A stretch of DNA of 14,286 nucleotides from Mansonella perstans. Lineage: Eukaryota; Nematoda; Chromadorea; Rhabditida; Onchocercidae. Positions within the stretch are counted from its first letter, which is position 1. Each line of letters starts with the position of its first letter. Under the pieces are notes generated by a model, which saw nothing but the letters and a program-made list of their open reading frames with translations, did no database searches and had not been told where the DNA came from. A program made the translations under genes and the position numbers. The stretch spans positions 1 to 14,286 of the forward strand of contig JBAMDO010000479.1 of NCBI GenBank assembly GCA_037074765.1, written 5' to 3'. Positions 1 through 9,920 of this stretch are shown in pieces.

Positions 1-1141
1 AAACAATCACTTCATCACTCATTTACCACCAAATTATAATGACAAATCTTTTTTGTTTTTTTTTTTTTTTCAACAAGATGACAACAAAAAAATACCACAC
101 ACAGAGATGACATTATATCAAAATTTAATTAGTTGAACTAAAATTTTTTTTTTCACTAATTATAATGAATTATGGAAAATGAAAGGAATGGAAGAGTTTT
201 TTTTTTTCCAAAAATTAAAATTATCAATAAAATGCAAAAATAGCAGCAGTTTGCGATACTTTAATCTGTCATTTCAAGTATCTTTAAGTATCTAAACAAA
301 ATGGACAATATATAGCAGCAATGGGCAACAATATCGGGCAGTAATGGACAAACGATAAATAATTAAGCTATAGTAAACAGACCTATCTCCACCATTATTG
401 TCACACAATCCATTCGTTTGACAATTAATACCGCAGAGAGGTACAGAACGACAGAGAGGTGCAAGAAACTTTTCAAATTTTATACTTTAACAAAATTTAA
501 CAAATTAAACTAATTGAATAAAATATTGCATTATTTTTTATTAAATTTTAATTCTAATAAAAAAACTTTTTTACTTTGATTTGATTTTCTTTTTTTTTCT
601 CTCTTCTATTCTAATTCAAATAATCAAATGTATTTTTTCATTTCAAACTTTCTTCGTCTCTTTTTTGTATAACTGAATATACAGAATAAATATGCAAAAA
701 TTAATTAATGCATGAGGAGAGAGAAAATAAATGGTAAATTAAAAGAGCATAATAGTAGTGTATAAAAATTAGTAGTATAGGAAAAATGTTCAAAAACTTG
801 CATCTCAACCAATAAACTTTCTTCTTCAATTTGAATTTAAATATCAAAATCAGTTTTAATATGAATAAAATTTTATTTCAATTTCAAATTTCTTCTTACA
901 AGAGTTTTTTAAACAAATAATAAATGGTAATTGCTAATACATGAATTCGAAATGTAGTAAATTAAAAATTACAAACTTAAATTTAAAAAATCACAAAAAA
1001 TTACAAAAATTACAATAAAAAATTTACAAATTTAAATTAAAAAATTATAAAAATGTATGCGACAAATGCAGGGAAAAAACAGACAAAGAAATATATTGTG
1101 GAAAGGAAAAAAACTTTTTTTGAAAAGAAATAAAGGATAAA
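1..1141. other. AT-rich non-coding DNA
   Basis: Poly-T and poly-A runs and short AT words dominate. A small imperfect duplication (agagaggtacagaa / agagaggtgcaagaa, about 435-467) and a short GC-richer patch at 240-470 are the only structure seen. No gene or RNA gene is supported. Confidence 0.7.
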
Positions 1142-1321
1142 TCATTGTTGATAATGTGATGAAAACTCAAAAGTAATGCCGACAAACAATTTTTCGTCGA
1201 ATTTTTCCCAGCCTTTTTCTTCATTTTCCGGATCTGATGCATAATCACCACCAGATTGAGTGAAATCCGGCAAAGTTCGGTTAAATGAGTCAAAGTCGGA
1301 ATAACACGTGAGATGGGAAAA
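1142..1321 (-). pseudogene. Coding-like island without start or acceptor; possible exon relic
   Basis: A 59-codon stop-free minus-strand frame ending in TGA includes the protein-like stretch DYASDPENEEKGWEKFDEKL and then FVGITFEF, in a patch less AT-rich than its surroundings. It has no Met, and no AG lies between the upstream in-frame TAA and about the middle of the frame, so it is not an intact exon. A second minus-strand frame (1045-1356, starting MHLTNITSHG) overlaps it and looks less protein-like. It could be a decayed exon or chance. Confidence 0.2.
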
Positions 1322-1939
1322 TTATGACCATGGGAAGTAATGTTTGTCAAATGCAAATTAAAAATGTTTAATTTTTTCCATTACTAACAAGATATCTTTT
1401 AAATAAATTAAATTAAAGGTAGTTTAATTAAAATAAATTAAAAGTTCTCGACATGAAAAAAAAGATCAACAACAACAATAATAAATAACAACATATATCT
1501 TTTGATGTACTACCAGTTTGTTTTGTTTTTTTGTTATTTGCCATTTATTTTAAAAATTTTAAAATTTTGGGGTTTTTTTTTTTCAAACTCTTAAAAAGTC
1601 AATATGAAATAAAACAGTAAGAATGTAAGGAATTGGAAAATATGCAAAAAGTAAAGTAAAGAGATAAAATGCGCCTTTTTCTCCACAACCTCGTCTTTTT
1701 TCATTCTATTTCTTTTTTCGATACTACAATTGATATTATTTCAATTTGCTTACGAAATTTTACTTGTAGCATTGTTCCACGCATATTCAATGAGGAGGCT
1801 ATTAAATGTTAATATTGCAAAAATTTCCACTTAACAAACTTTTTTTAGCATTCAAAATTGTCATAGCAGTAAATGAAATGAAACTGCAATGGGGAAGGAT
1901 GAATACTGAAATTGATGAAAGAAGAAATTCAAAAATGTA
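1322..1939. other. AT-rich non-coding DNA
   Basis: Homopolymer runs and scattered AAC repeats (about 1468-1492); no gene seen. Confidence 0.7.
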
Positions 1940-2116
1940 TTTATTAAATTACTCGACATTGTCAAATTATTTAATTTTTTAAATTAATTATTAAATTATC
2001 CAATTCATTATCAAATATTAATCAATGGATTTTCAATTTATTTATTAAACATGATGATCATTTTATCTTAAATTAAATGATTACACAATTTTTATATTAG
2101 TGGTAAAATTAATTAC

Positions 2117-2284
2117 TTCGATACTAAATTATCCATTGAATTTACTTGGATCAATGAATTATTAAACTAATCACATCATTATCAAATTAATCATTTGCTA
2201 TTTCGATATTGAATTATGAATTGAATTTTTTTGGATCAATGAATTGTTAAACTAATCATATCATTATCAAATTAATCATTTGCT
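2117..2284. repeat. 85-bp tandem duplication
   Basis: Two copies (2117-2201, 2202-2284) share tggatcaatgaatt, gttaaactaatca and tcattatcaaattaatcatt words. A more degenerate older copy seems to extend left to about 1940 (attatccaattcattatcaa). Confidence 0.85.
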
Positions 2285-3598
2285 CGTGCCTAAGTACCGA
2301 ACAAAAAGTAAAAGTTGAAATTATAAAATGTTGATTGCATTTAAATCGTATACAGTTTAAAAATGTTTCAAAATAATTTATGAAAAATTTAACAGATAAA
2401 TTGAAGTAAATATTTTGATAAGAACCATCTGCAATGAATAAATGTAAATGGAAAATCAATAAATGATAATACCAAATGGAAAAAAAATAAAAAAATTAAA
2501 AAAAAAATTGAGAAAAATGAGAACGAAAATAACAAAATGTAAATTTGAAAGCTTCAAACTTTGCATAAATATTTTATCCATTCAAATAATTAATTATTTT
2601 TCTAGCAAAAATATCACACAATGAATGACATGCAGTTATTCTTTCATATTTTATGTTCGCTCAAAAAAAAAAAAAGTTATAGAAAAAAGCGGAAGGTTCA
2701 ATGCTTCAAAAAGGATTCAAATTTTTCAAATTTGACTATAATTTTTTAAAAAATAAGTAAGTAAATTTTTTTTATATTTCTTCTTGTTTTTCACTTTTTG
2801 TTTTTATAAAGCAAAACTAATTAATTAAAATTTTAATAAATATAATATCCAAGCGAAATGATGATCCATGAGAACCTATAGCAATAGATCACATGACATA
2901 AGAGTTACACGGTTCTTACGGCTTCTTTTTAACTAACACATTCTGATGCATTGATTTAAAGTTTTATTTTTAAATTAAATTTTTTTTTTTTTTTTTAGAA
3001 TTTTTGGAATCATTTAAATGCATCATGCTACAAATAGAAGGATAGAAAGAGAAAAAAGACATAATAGTCCATTGGTCTACTGTAGGAATTACTCTTGTAA
3101 GCTATATGCATATATTTCTATCAATTCACACTTTTATAATACTTATTTCAAAAAAAAAAAAAAGAAAAAACTGATCGCTTCAATTTCATCATTGTTAAAA
3201 TTTATCATTTCAAAATTGATTTATATGGCATAGAAAAAAATGTTTCAGGAATGATTGAAATTTGGAGAGTTGAAGAAAACAGAAAGCAATGAATTTTCAA
3301 TGGGTGGATTAAGAAGCATAAAATTTAATAGTGTATATGTGTTACGTCTTTCTTTTTGCCTTCACAATTCGATATTGTAATGTTATGATGATGATGATAT
3401 TGGATGGAAGCGATGAATTGGTGGTGTTTATGACAGTCGTAGTAGACTGTTGGGTTTTGTGGGAAAAAAAAAATAAACAGATTGAAAATTTAGTGAATAG
3501 CAACAAACGAAGTGATCTTTTCCTTCTACCAACACCACATCATCTCTACTCTTTCTTGTCCCCAATAACTGGAATTGATATTAATTACACAAATAAAT
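2285..3598. other. AT-rich DNA, no supported gene
   Basis: Contains A and T runs and two somewhat GC-richer patches (2845-2950 and 3330-3560). A frame with an ATG at 3337 runs 87 codons to 3600 (beginning MCYVFLFAF, with Met and Val runs) but has no recognisable domain; I regard it as chance, with small doubt. Confidence 0.6.
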
Positions 3599-3811
3599 AA
3601 ATAAATAATACATTTAAATAATAAATATACACCTGTACAAATATACACATACATACATACATACATACACACATATATATATGGTATACACACAAAAAAA
3701 TGGATAGAACATTATTGTGATTAATCAAAATAACACTACACAAATATACAAATAAATAATACATTTAAACAATATACATACATGTGTACAAACATACAAA
3801 CATACATACAT

Positions 3812-3843
<32 letters not shown>

Positions 3844-4062
3844 TACACACACACACATACACACACACACACACACACATACACACACATATACACACAC
3901 ACATACACACACACGTACACACACACACATACACACACACACATACACACACACACATACACACACACACATACACACACACATACACACACACACACAT
4001 ACACACACACAAAAATGGATTTGATTGAAAATTATGGTGATTCAATCAAAATAATAATACGA
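3599..4062. repeat. 151-bp duplicated unit with expanded CATA/CA core
   Basis: Copy A (3599-3749) and copy B (3750-4062) share the same order: aaataaataatacatttaaa, a TGTACAAA word, a CATA/CA microsatellite, an A-run with aaaaatggat, then gtgatt and aatcaaaataa. The core is short in A (about 3644-3692) and roughly 200 bp in B (3811-4011, mostly CACACA broken by CATA). Open frames on either strand here encode only His-Thr or Cys-Val repeats and are not genes. Confidence 0.85.
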
Positions 4063-4159
4063 TGCAATAAACTAAGTAATAAATTTTAAAAATATGAATT
4101 TTTTGATTGAAAAAAAGAAAAACAGCGAAATAGGTTTTTAACTACTGGAAAAAATAACA

Positions 4160-4235
4160 ATACACACACACGCACACATACACATACACACATACAGACA
4201 CACACACACACACAGACACACACACACACACACAT
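4160..4235. repeat. (CA)n microsatellite
   Basis: Imperfect CACACA array with CATA and CAGA interruptions, about 75 bp, possibly a third and more decayed relative of the 3599-4062 unit. Confidence 0.9.
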
Positions 4236-4260
4236 AAGTGGAAATAATAATACAAAAAGA

Positions 4261-4684
4261 AATTAATAAGTGAACGCTGGAATTTGCATATTTTAAAAGA
4301 CTAAATAAATTTGATTAAATCGAGCCATAAAAGTCAACGAGAAACTGAAAGCGAAGAAAGGAGGAATTATTGTGGTAAAGGAAAAAGTTCTGAAGTGATA
4401 GGATTGTCGAGGGAAAGGAAAACGAAAAGGAAAAGATCACTCGGGACACTATATCATTAGTTTCTGATAGCGGCAAACATCAAACGAAAACAATGTCCCA
4501 CATCAAAGACATTGCGCCGATTGGTTTTATGTTTAGATACAACGAATATATTGACATATATATGTATATCGATATATGAGTGTATAATATTACATACACG
4601 TATATATATTACTTCAAAAGAAAAAATATTTCAAATTTTTTAACTTGATTTTTTTTATTAATTAAAAAAAAAATTTCCGCAAAA
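4261..4684. other. Mixed-composition spacer with small palindromes
   Basis: A less AT-rich, purine-rich stretch (4320-4530) has a short frame (IKVNEKLKAKKGGIIVV) closed by stops on both sides and is not a supported gene. Perfect palindromes ACATATATATGT (4554-4565) and TATATCGATATA (4565-4576) follow. Confidence 0.6.
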
Positions 4685-4688
4685 TCCA

Positions 4689-4719
<31 letters not shown>

Positions 4720-4724
4720 AAACA

Positions 4725-4783
<59 letters not shown>

Positions 4784-4801
4784 TAATAATAATAATATAA
4801 C

Positions 4802-4835
<34 letters not shown>

Positions 4836-4985
4836 GTAATAGTAATAATAGTAATAATAATAATAGTAATAACAATAATAATAATAATAATAACAACAAT
4901 AATAATAATAATAATAACAATAATAATAATAATAATAATTATTATTATTATAATTATAATAATAACAATAATAATAATAATCGTA
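4685..4985. repeat. (TAA)n microsatellite, about 300 bp
   Basis: A long AAT/TAA trinucleotide array with scattered TAG and AAC interruptions. Near its right end a switch of orientation makes a perfect 26-bp palindrome centred between 4938 and 4939. Leu/Tyr/Ile homopolymer frames on the minus strand are artefacts. Confidence 0.97.
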
Positions 4986-5101
4986 GTAATATGAGGATTT
5001 AAAATGATAATTTACAATCACAATAACAAAAAAATAAAAAATAATTGATTGGAAATCTCAACTAAAAAATCGAAAAAAAAGAAAATTAAAAGAAATATGA
5101 T

Positions 5102-5345
5102 AACGATTGATAATGATCAGTGATAAAGAAAATGTATGGGTGATAAAACATTTTTGCTAACAATGACAACGATAACGATCAATGATAAAGGTGATAAGGG
5201 GATGTATGAATGATGAAAACATAAAATAATTGAAACGTGATGTCAATTGTTGTAACAACAACAATCAATAAATGTATGAATACTAAAGCATTTCGTGTTA
5301 ATAATGATGACGATGACGGTTAATTGTTAACGATTGATTTTATTA
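5102..5345. repeat. Degenerate minisatellite, period 70
   Basis: The word ATGTATGRR occurs at 5132, 5202 and 5272, exactly 70 apart, with surrounding gataa, gatca and acgat words also repeated. Copies are strongly diverged. Confidence 0.7.
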
Positions 5346-5500
5346 ATATCATCGTTATCAACGACGTAATATAAATAAATGAAAAAACATTTGTTCATTT
5401 TGTTTGAATTTTGTTTCATTTTAATTTTTTTTTCACTCTTCCGATGACTAGAATTTTCAGTTAAACTTTAGTACGAAATGATTATTCTTCTTTGATTATA

Positions 5501-5772
5501 TTTAAACTATTGGAATATAAGTATTTAATTTTTATTATAATTCCAAATTAAAAAAGAAATATAACTAACATTTGATTAATTTTTTTTTTTTTTGTTTCTC
5601 TAAATTACTTGCTGATATGATTATTTTTGATAAATAATTGGTCGAAATATTTAAACGCATTTAAACTATTGGAATACAAGTATTTAATTTTTATTATAAT
5701 TCTAATTAAAAAAAAAACATATAACTAACACTTCATTTATTTTTTTCTTTTATCTCTAAATTACTCCCTGAT
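5501..5772. repeat. Direct duplication, period 159
   Basis: 5501-5616 and 5660-5772 share tttaaactattggaata, aagtatttaatttttatta, ataactaaca, a T-run and ctctaaattact. They are about nine-tenths identical by eye outside the homopolymers, with a 43-bp spacer. Confidence 0.88.
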
Positions 5773-6254
5773 AAATTATCAACTAAAATATTACAAAATG
5801 TATGAAAAAAAAATTTTATTCAATAGTATTTTTAATTTAACGAATCATGCAATCACATCCAACACAATCAATATCTTCCAATCGATTTTTGATTGATTGG
5901 TATTATTCGAATGATTTATAATCGGTATATGTTATTAAATAAATTCCGTTAAAGCAATAAAAATCTGATAATGAATTTAATTATCACTTTTACTTAATTA
6001 AAGGATTAATGTATGACTAATATATATTTCATTCAATGTTTGAAATTTATAATTATTTAAGAAATGAGTATAATTCAATGATTAATTCAATAATTAATTA
6101 TATTGATTAATTATATGTATTTTAATTATCCATTTATTTATTAATTTATATTATAAAAAAAAAAGTTTGAAAATTTTTTTCTGAAAAAGAAAAAGACTAG
6201 TCATCGTAACAATATTGAGTAGTAGTTCATCATTTTTTCAGGTTTTTTACAACG
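5773..6254. other. AT-rich non-coding DNA
   Basis: Only AT-rich words and short palindromic taattaatta-like runs are seen. Confidence 0.7.
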
Positions 6255-6470
6255 AGAAATAGCACGGAAAGAGAATGTGAAATGAGAGAAAGCGAGGTAA
6301 GAAAAGACTATGAGGATTATGAGAGGTTGAAGAATTAAGAGGAAAAAAAAAGAATGAAAAAAGAAATGTGAAATTATGACTTATACAGCAAAAAGATATT
6401 GCAGAAGAATAGAGAAAAGCAAACAATTGAGAGAGGCAGGAAGAGAAGGAGGATAAGAGAGAATAAGTAA
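6255..6470 (+). other. Purine-rich tract
   Basis: Over 200 bp the plus strand is dominated by A and G (gagagaaagcgagg, ggcaggaagagaaggagg). The 83-codon minus-strand frame across it (Ser/Phe/Leu-rich) reflects this skew and starts without a recognisable domain, so I do not call it a gene. Confidence 0.7.
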
Positions 6471-6840
6471 ATCGATGACAACCGACAACGAGCGACAATG
6501 ATAGGCAATAATATGGCAGTGTTTTGAATAAAATCGTCGTCTGTCGTTCACAATTAAATTTTTATTGAAAATTTTTATGAGAAAAAAGTCCGCTCACATT
6601 ATCCACGGATGAATAATATGAAACGATGAGGAAATGCTATAAAATTGAAAGAAATAAAATTTATGCGAAAAATAAATTTGAAAAAAAAAGAAATTTTTTT
6701 TTAAACATTTTTTAATTTTTTCATTTATTTAATTCAAATTTTCATTTTTACATCCAATAAAATATTGAAATTTAAATTTGCTAACTATAATTTATTACGA
6801 TTAACAGACACTTTCCCTGTTTATACTATTTATGGAAATC
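6471..6840. other. AT-rich non-coding DNA
   Basis: Short GC-richer patch at 6480-6620, then AT-rich with poly-A and poly-T runs. No gene seen. Confidence 0.65.
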
Positions 6841-6911
6841 TAATTATTACTATTATGATTATGATTACGATTATTATTCTTAATATTATTACTATTATTA
6901 ATTACTATTGT

Positions 6912-6993
<82 letters not shown>

Positions 6994-7110
6994 TATTATT
7001 ATTATCGTTATTATTATTATTATTGTTATTATTATTACTATTATTATTATTATTGTTATTATTACTATCATTGCTTTTATTTTTATTATCAATAATTATT
7101 GTTACTAATT
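6841..7110. repeat. (TTA)n microsatellite, about 270 bp
   Basis: ATT/TTA trinucleotide array with ACT, GTT and CGT interruptions. It reads as the reverse complement of the (TAA)n array at 4685-4985. Ile/Asn or Leu homopolymer frames are artefacts. Confidence 0.97.
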
Positions 7111-7130
7111 GTTATTGTTACTGTTGTAAA

Positions 7131-7455
7131 TAATTTAATCTATTCCATAATGATAATAATTTTTAATCTTAAATTAAGAAAAGAAAAAAAAGAAAAAAAA
7201 AAATACATTAAAATCATTAAATTATTGCTTAATATTTTATTGGTTTAAATTTGAGAAAGCGATTTAAAAAAAAAGCTGTAATTAAATAATCGATTTAAAC
7301 ATAACTTAAAGAAATAATTTGAAAAACAGAAAGACGAAGAACGAAAGTATAAAGAATAGAAATTAAATTGATTTAAAACTTGAAATAAGTTATTATAATT
7401 TTAATAAAAATTATAATTAATATTCGCATACATGGGTCTTGTTTATTATAATTGT
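7131..7455. other. AT-rich non-coding DNA
   Basis: A-runs and AT words between the TTA array and the minisatellite; no gene seen. Confidence 0.7.
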
Positions 7456-7945
7456 CGTGTTGTTAATAATGATTGATAATTAGGGTTGCTCGCTAGGGAT
7501 AGTTGTAATGATTTTTTGCAAATAGGTTTTAATCAACATAATATGCAGTAGTTATCGTTTTATTGTTAATGATTTATATAATGACAGTTATAACAACAAG
7601 TCTTAATCATCATAATATGTTGGCTGCTCGACAATGATAATTATAACGATATCTTCTAAACAGGTTTTAATCATCATAATATGTTGGTTACTCGATAATG
7701 ATAGTTACAAATTTTCAAAAAACAAGTTTTGATCATTATAATATGTTGTAACTGTCGTTTTTGTTGATAATGATTGATAATTTTACTCAATAATTATAGT
7801 GACAACAATATTTTCTAAACTCTTTTTAATTATCATAATATGTCGTAATCGTCGGTTTCGTTGATAACGATTGATAATTTTGGTTACTCAATAATGATAG
7901 TTATAACAATTTCCTTATTTGTTGTTCATTTCATAATATGGACTA
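7456..7945. repeat. Six-copy minisatellite with two unit lengths
   Basis: The anchor cataatatg (once tataatatg) ends each unit at 7537, 7611, 7675, 7737, 7834 and 7932. Spacings are 74, 64, 62, 97 and 98. The longer units carry an added block like tcgttttttgttgataa-tgattgataatttt. Shared words include ttaatcatcataatatg, actcgataatgatagtta and ttttctaaac. Confidence 0.88.
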
Positions 7946-9271
7946 AATTATCATTGTACAATGACAATGTTCGTTTTATTAAAATGAACATTAATTGGTT
8001 TTTTCGGTGATGACAACATTGCTGCTAATTAATGATCCTCTGAAACTGCTATTTTAATACAAAATATGCACGATCATTTTCGGAAAAAAAATTAATTTAA
8101 TTTCCATAAAATTAATCAACGAAAAGACCAAAATGTTAAAAATTACCGCCATTTATCATTGATTAAAATTTTTTTTGGGTGATATATTTTGGTAATAAAA
8201 TTTTGGTAATATGGGTATTTTTTAGGTGATGCAAAAAAGTAAAAGAACGAAGAATTGATAAAATCGCAAAACTTTTTTTTGCCATTCTTTAATTACTTTG
8301 ATTATAATTAATTACATTTCATTGTTATCAAAAAAATAATAATTAAGTGAAAAAGAAAGATGATTGTGGTAAGATAATGAAATAACCTTATAGCTGTTAA
8401 TAATTAAATTAATTTAATAGTTTCTAACTACCTTGTCCATTTTTAATTTCTATTGTTTTTAAATGATATAATAATTTCATTAATGAAGTATTAAAATATT
8501 AATTTGCAAGTGAAGTGGTCAATATTAAATTACAAATTTTAAAATTTTATTTTATTTTTTAAACCTCTTAAAACAAGACAAAATTTCATTTACTGAAATA
8601 ATTCTCTCTTATCGAATTTTATTTTGCTATGCTCCCAACAAATTTATACGATATTATATCTTTATTCATATCATACAGATTATTAGTTATCATTATTATA
8701 ATCATTACAACCAAATAGCAAACAGACTATGATAGAAGGAATGTTATCACTACATTCATTATAACAATAATTATTACTGTAATTAATTGTCTTAATTAGT
8801 CAGTCAATGGTATATCTGTTATAATTATTACATTCGTCACAATAATTTTTCATTATCTTACCACTGTAATTATTATTATTGCTATTACTATTAATATTGC
8901 TATTATTACTATTATCTTATTGATTAATTAATGCTATCTTCTTCTCCGATGACATCTCATTGTAAACAGTGAAATTGACTAATTATCAATAACCACTAAT
9001 TAATTAATTAATTAAGACTTTAATAATTTGAAATTATTTACTCTATAATTGCCAATATTTCTAATATGGTGAAATTTGTATGACTTATATGTATTGAAAA
9101 TGTCATTCATGTTTTGTGATCAAACAAAATTTTTAAATTAAAGCTTCACAAAAAGAAAACAAATAATATGCATGACATTTTTTACTTTGTTGAAATTAAA
9201 TATCAAAATAATTGATTAAAAAGTAGCTATTAGCTAGTTAGTGATCCAATTGATAGATATAATAATTAATA
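7946..9271. other. AT-rich intergenic DNA left of the small minus-strand ORF
   Basis: Contains a degenerate ATT/TTA stretch (about 8860-8930) and a short (TAAT)n run at 8996-9015. No reading frame or RNA gene is supported. A 3' UTR for the minus-strand ORF could lie in the right end. Confidence 0.65.
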
Positions 9272-9358
9272 TTAAATTAACAAATTAATCGCAGCTCCTA
9301 ATAGATCGAATCGAGAATTACTGTGCTGAGACGAATCTATTTGCGCAGCGGTACTCAT
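9272..9358 (-). CDS. Possible second small ORF or continuation (28 aa)
   Basis: Two bases beyond the stop of the 78-codon frame, an ATG opens a 28-codon frame (MSTAAQIDSSQHSNSRFDLL, then GAAINLLI, then TAA) in a different frame. Base composition is still balanced until about 9290, where AT-rich DNA resumes. It may be part of the same gene joined by splicing, a remnant after a frameshift, or chance. Confidence 0.25.
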   Translation of the reverse strand: MSTAAQIDSSQHSNSRFDLLGAAINLLI

Positions 9359-9360
9359 TG

Positions 9361-9597
9361 TTAACGATCGTTTTTGACGGGCTTGGTTGCAATGTTGATA
9401 ATGCTTTTGGGAGTGGTTAATATTGATAATGTTGGTAATGATTCAGGATACGTTTTTTGATTAACGTTGTGGTAAGTTTGGAACAGCGTAAAATCATTAC
9501 GTAAATCATCTGGGTCTAACGCTTTATGCATAAATACACGTACAACCATACGTGCGATATTTAGTCGTATTTCTAATTCAGGTGTTGATGTTGACAT
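9361..9597 (-). CDS. Unrecognised small protein (78 aa), divergent from SNRNP70
   Basis: An ATG-to-TAA reading frame of 78 codons in a patch clearly less AT-rich than the DNA to its left. The protein begins MSTSTPELEIRLNIARMVVR and has an amphipathic, protein-like first half (EIRLNIARMVVRVFMHKALD, then PDDLRNDF). The second half is richer in Thr, Pro, Ile and Lys and ends KPVKNDR. There is no signal peptide, membrane segment or familiar motif. It lies head-to-head with SNRNP70, about 150 bp from its trans-splice site, so the two may share a promoter region. It could be a complete single-exon gene or the first exon of a longer one. I do not recognise the family. Confidence 0.5.
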   Translation of the reverse strand: MSTSTPELEIRLNIARMVVRVFMHKALDPDDLRNDFTLFQTYHNVNQKTYPESLPTLSILTTPKSIINIATKPVKNDR

Positions 9598-9740
9598 TTC
9601 GTTTTAATTTTCATTGCTATATTTAAAATACATGAATGTAATACAACTGTTATATCTTGCATTCAGTATCTTGCATTCAGTATCCAACCATTTTAGCTAC
9701 TTATAATGATAAATTCTGTAAATTTTGGCTTTTTTCATTA
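9598..9740. promoter_or_regulatory. Probable shared promoter region between divergent genes
   Basis: About 143 bp separate the ATG of the minus-strand ORF from the probable acceptor of SNRNP70, so upstream signals of both must lie here or overlap a gene. It contains an exact 14-bp tandem duplication, tatcttgcattcag at 9653-9666 and 9667-9680. No clear TATA or initiator element can be assigned. Confidence 0.4.
9653..9680. repeat. 14-bp perfect tandem duplication
   Basis: The unit tatcttgcattcag occurs twice with no mismatch, between the two divergent genes. Confidence 0.9.
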
Positions 9741-9746
9741 TTTTAG
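9741..9746 (+). promoter_or_regulatory. Probable trans-splice (spliced leader) acceptor of SNRNP70
   Basis: TTTTAG preceded by a T-rich stretch (GGCTTTTTTCATTATTTTAG) lies 30 nt upstream of the ATG. Nematode genes commonly receive a spliced leader at such a site, leaving a very short 5' UTR. It could instead be the acceptor of an ordinary 5' UTR intron. This depends on the organism being a nematode, which is inferred. Confidence 0.55.
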
Positions 9747-9776
9747 GTGATTGTTTTCATTGGCCATCATAGCAGT

Positions 9777-9920
9777 ATGACGCAATTTTTGCCAGATAAT
9801 TTACTGGCCTTGTTTGAAGCACGACCACCATTACCGTATAAACCACCACCTGATGAGTTACTTATCGATCGGAAGCGACCTAAAATGTCTGGCTTATCGG
9901 AATACGTCCATCTTTTCGAG
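9777..9920 (+). CDS. SNRNP70: SNRNP70 exon 1 (residues 1-48)
   Basis: This exon holds the start codon and 48 complete codons, ending in phase 0 before a GTATAT donor. It encodes the N-terminal U1-70K domain, the part that in characterised U1 snRNPs runs over the Sm ring and contacts U1-C. The ATG at 9777 is chosen because MTQFLP is the conserved start of the family. The same frame is open back to the acceptor at 9746, but only through a GTG at 9747. HLFE at the end is the junction to the DPKD of exon 2. Confidence 0.95.

Noticed and set aside
2256..2459. 67-codon minus-strand frame
   Set aside because: Overlaps the 85-bp duplication and AT-rich DNA; no protein-like conservation visible.
3018..3233. 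71-codon plus-strand frame
   Set aside because: Contains a poly-Lys run from an A-tract and is otherwise random-looking AT-rich translation.
3331..3600. Plus-strand frame with hydrophobic segments
   Set aside because: The upstream start is GTG, the sequence contains simple Met and Val runs, no domain is recognisable, and it ends in the AAAT repeat of the microsatellite unit.
3725..4089. Overlapping Cys-Val-Tyr and His-Thr repeat reading frames on both strands
   Set aside because: They are translations of the CA/CATA microsatellite in every frame, not proteins.
4609..5021. Poly-Leu and poly-Tyr reading frames on the minus strand
   Set aside because: Direct translation of the TAA trinucleotide array.
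6247..6498. 83-codon Ser/Phe/Leu-rich minus-strand frame that resembles a secreted or membrane protein
   Set aside because: The composition follows from the purine skew of the plus strand; no domain, and no partner exons seen.
6898..7108. Poly-Ile/Leu reading frames on both strands
   Set aside because: Direct translation of the TTA trinucleotide array.
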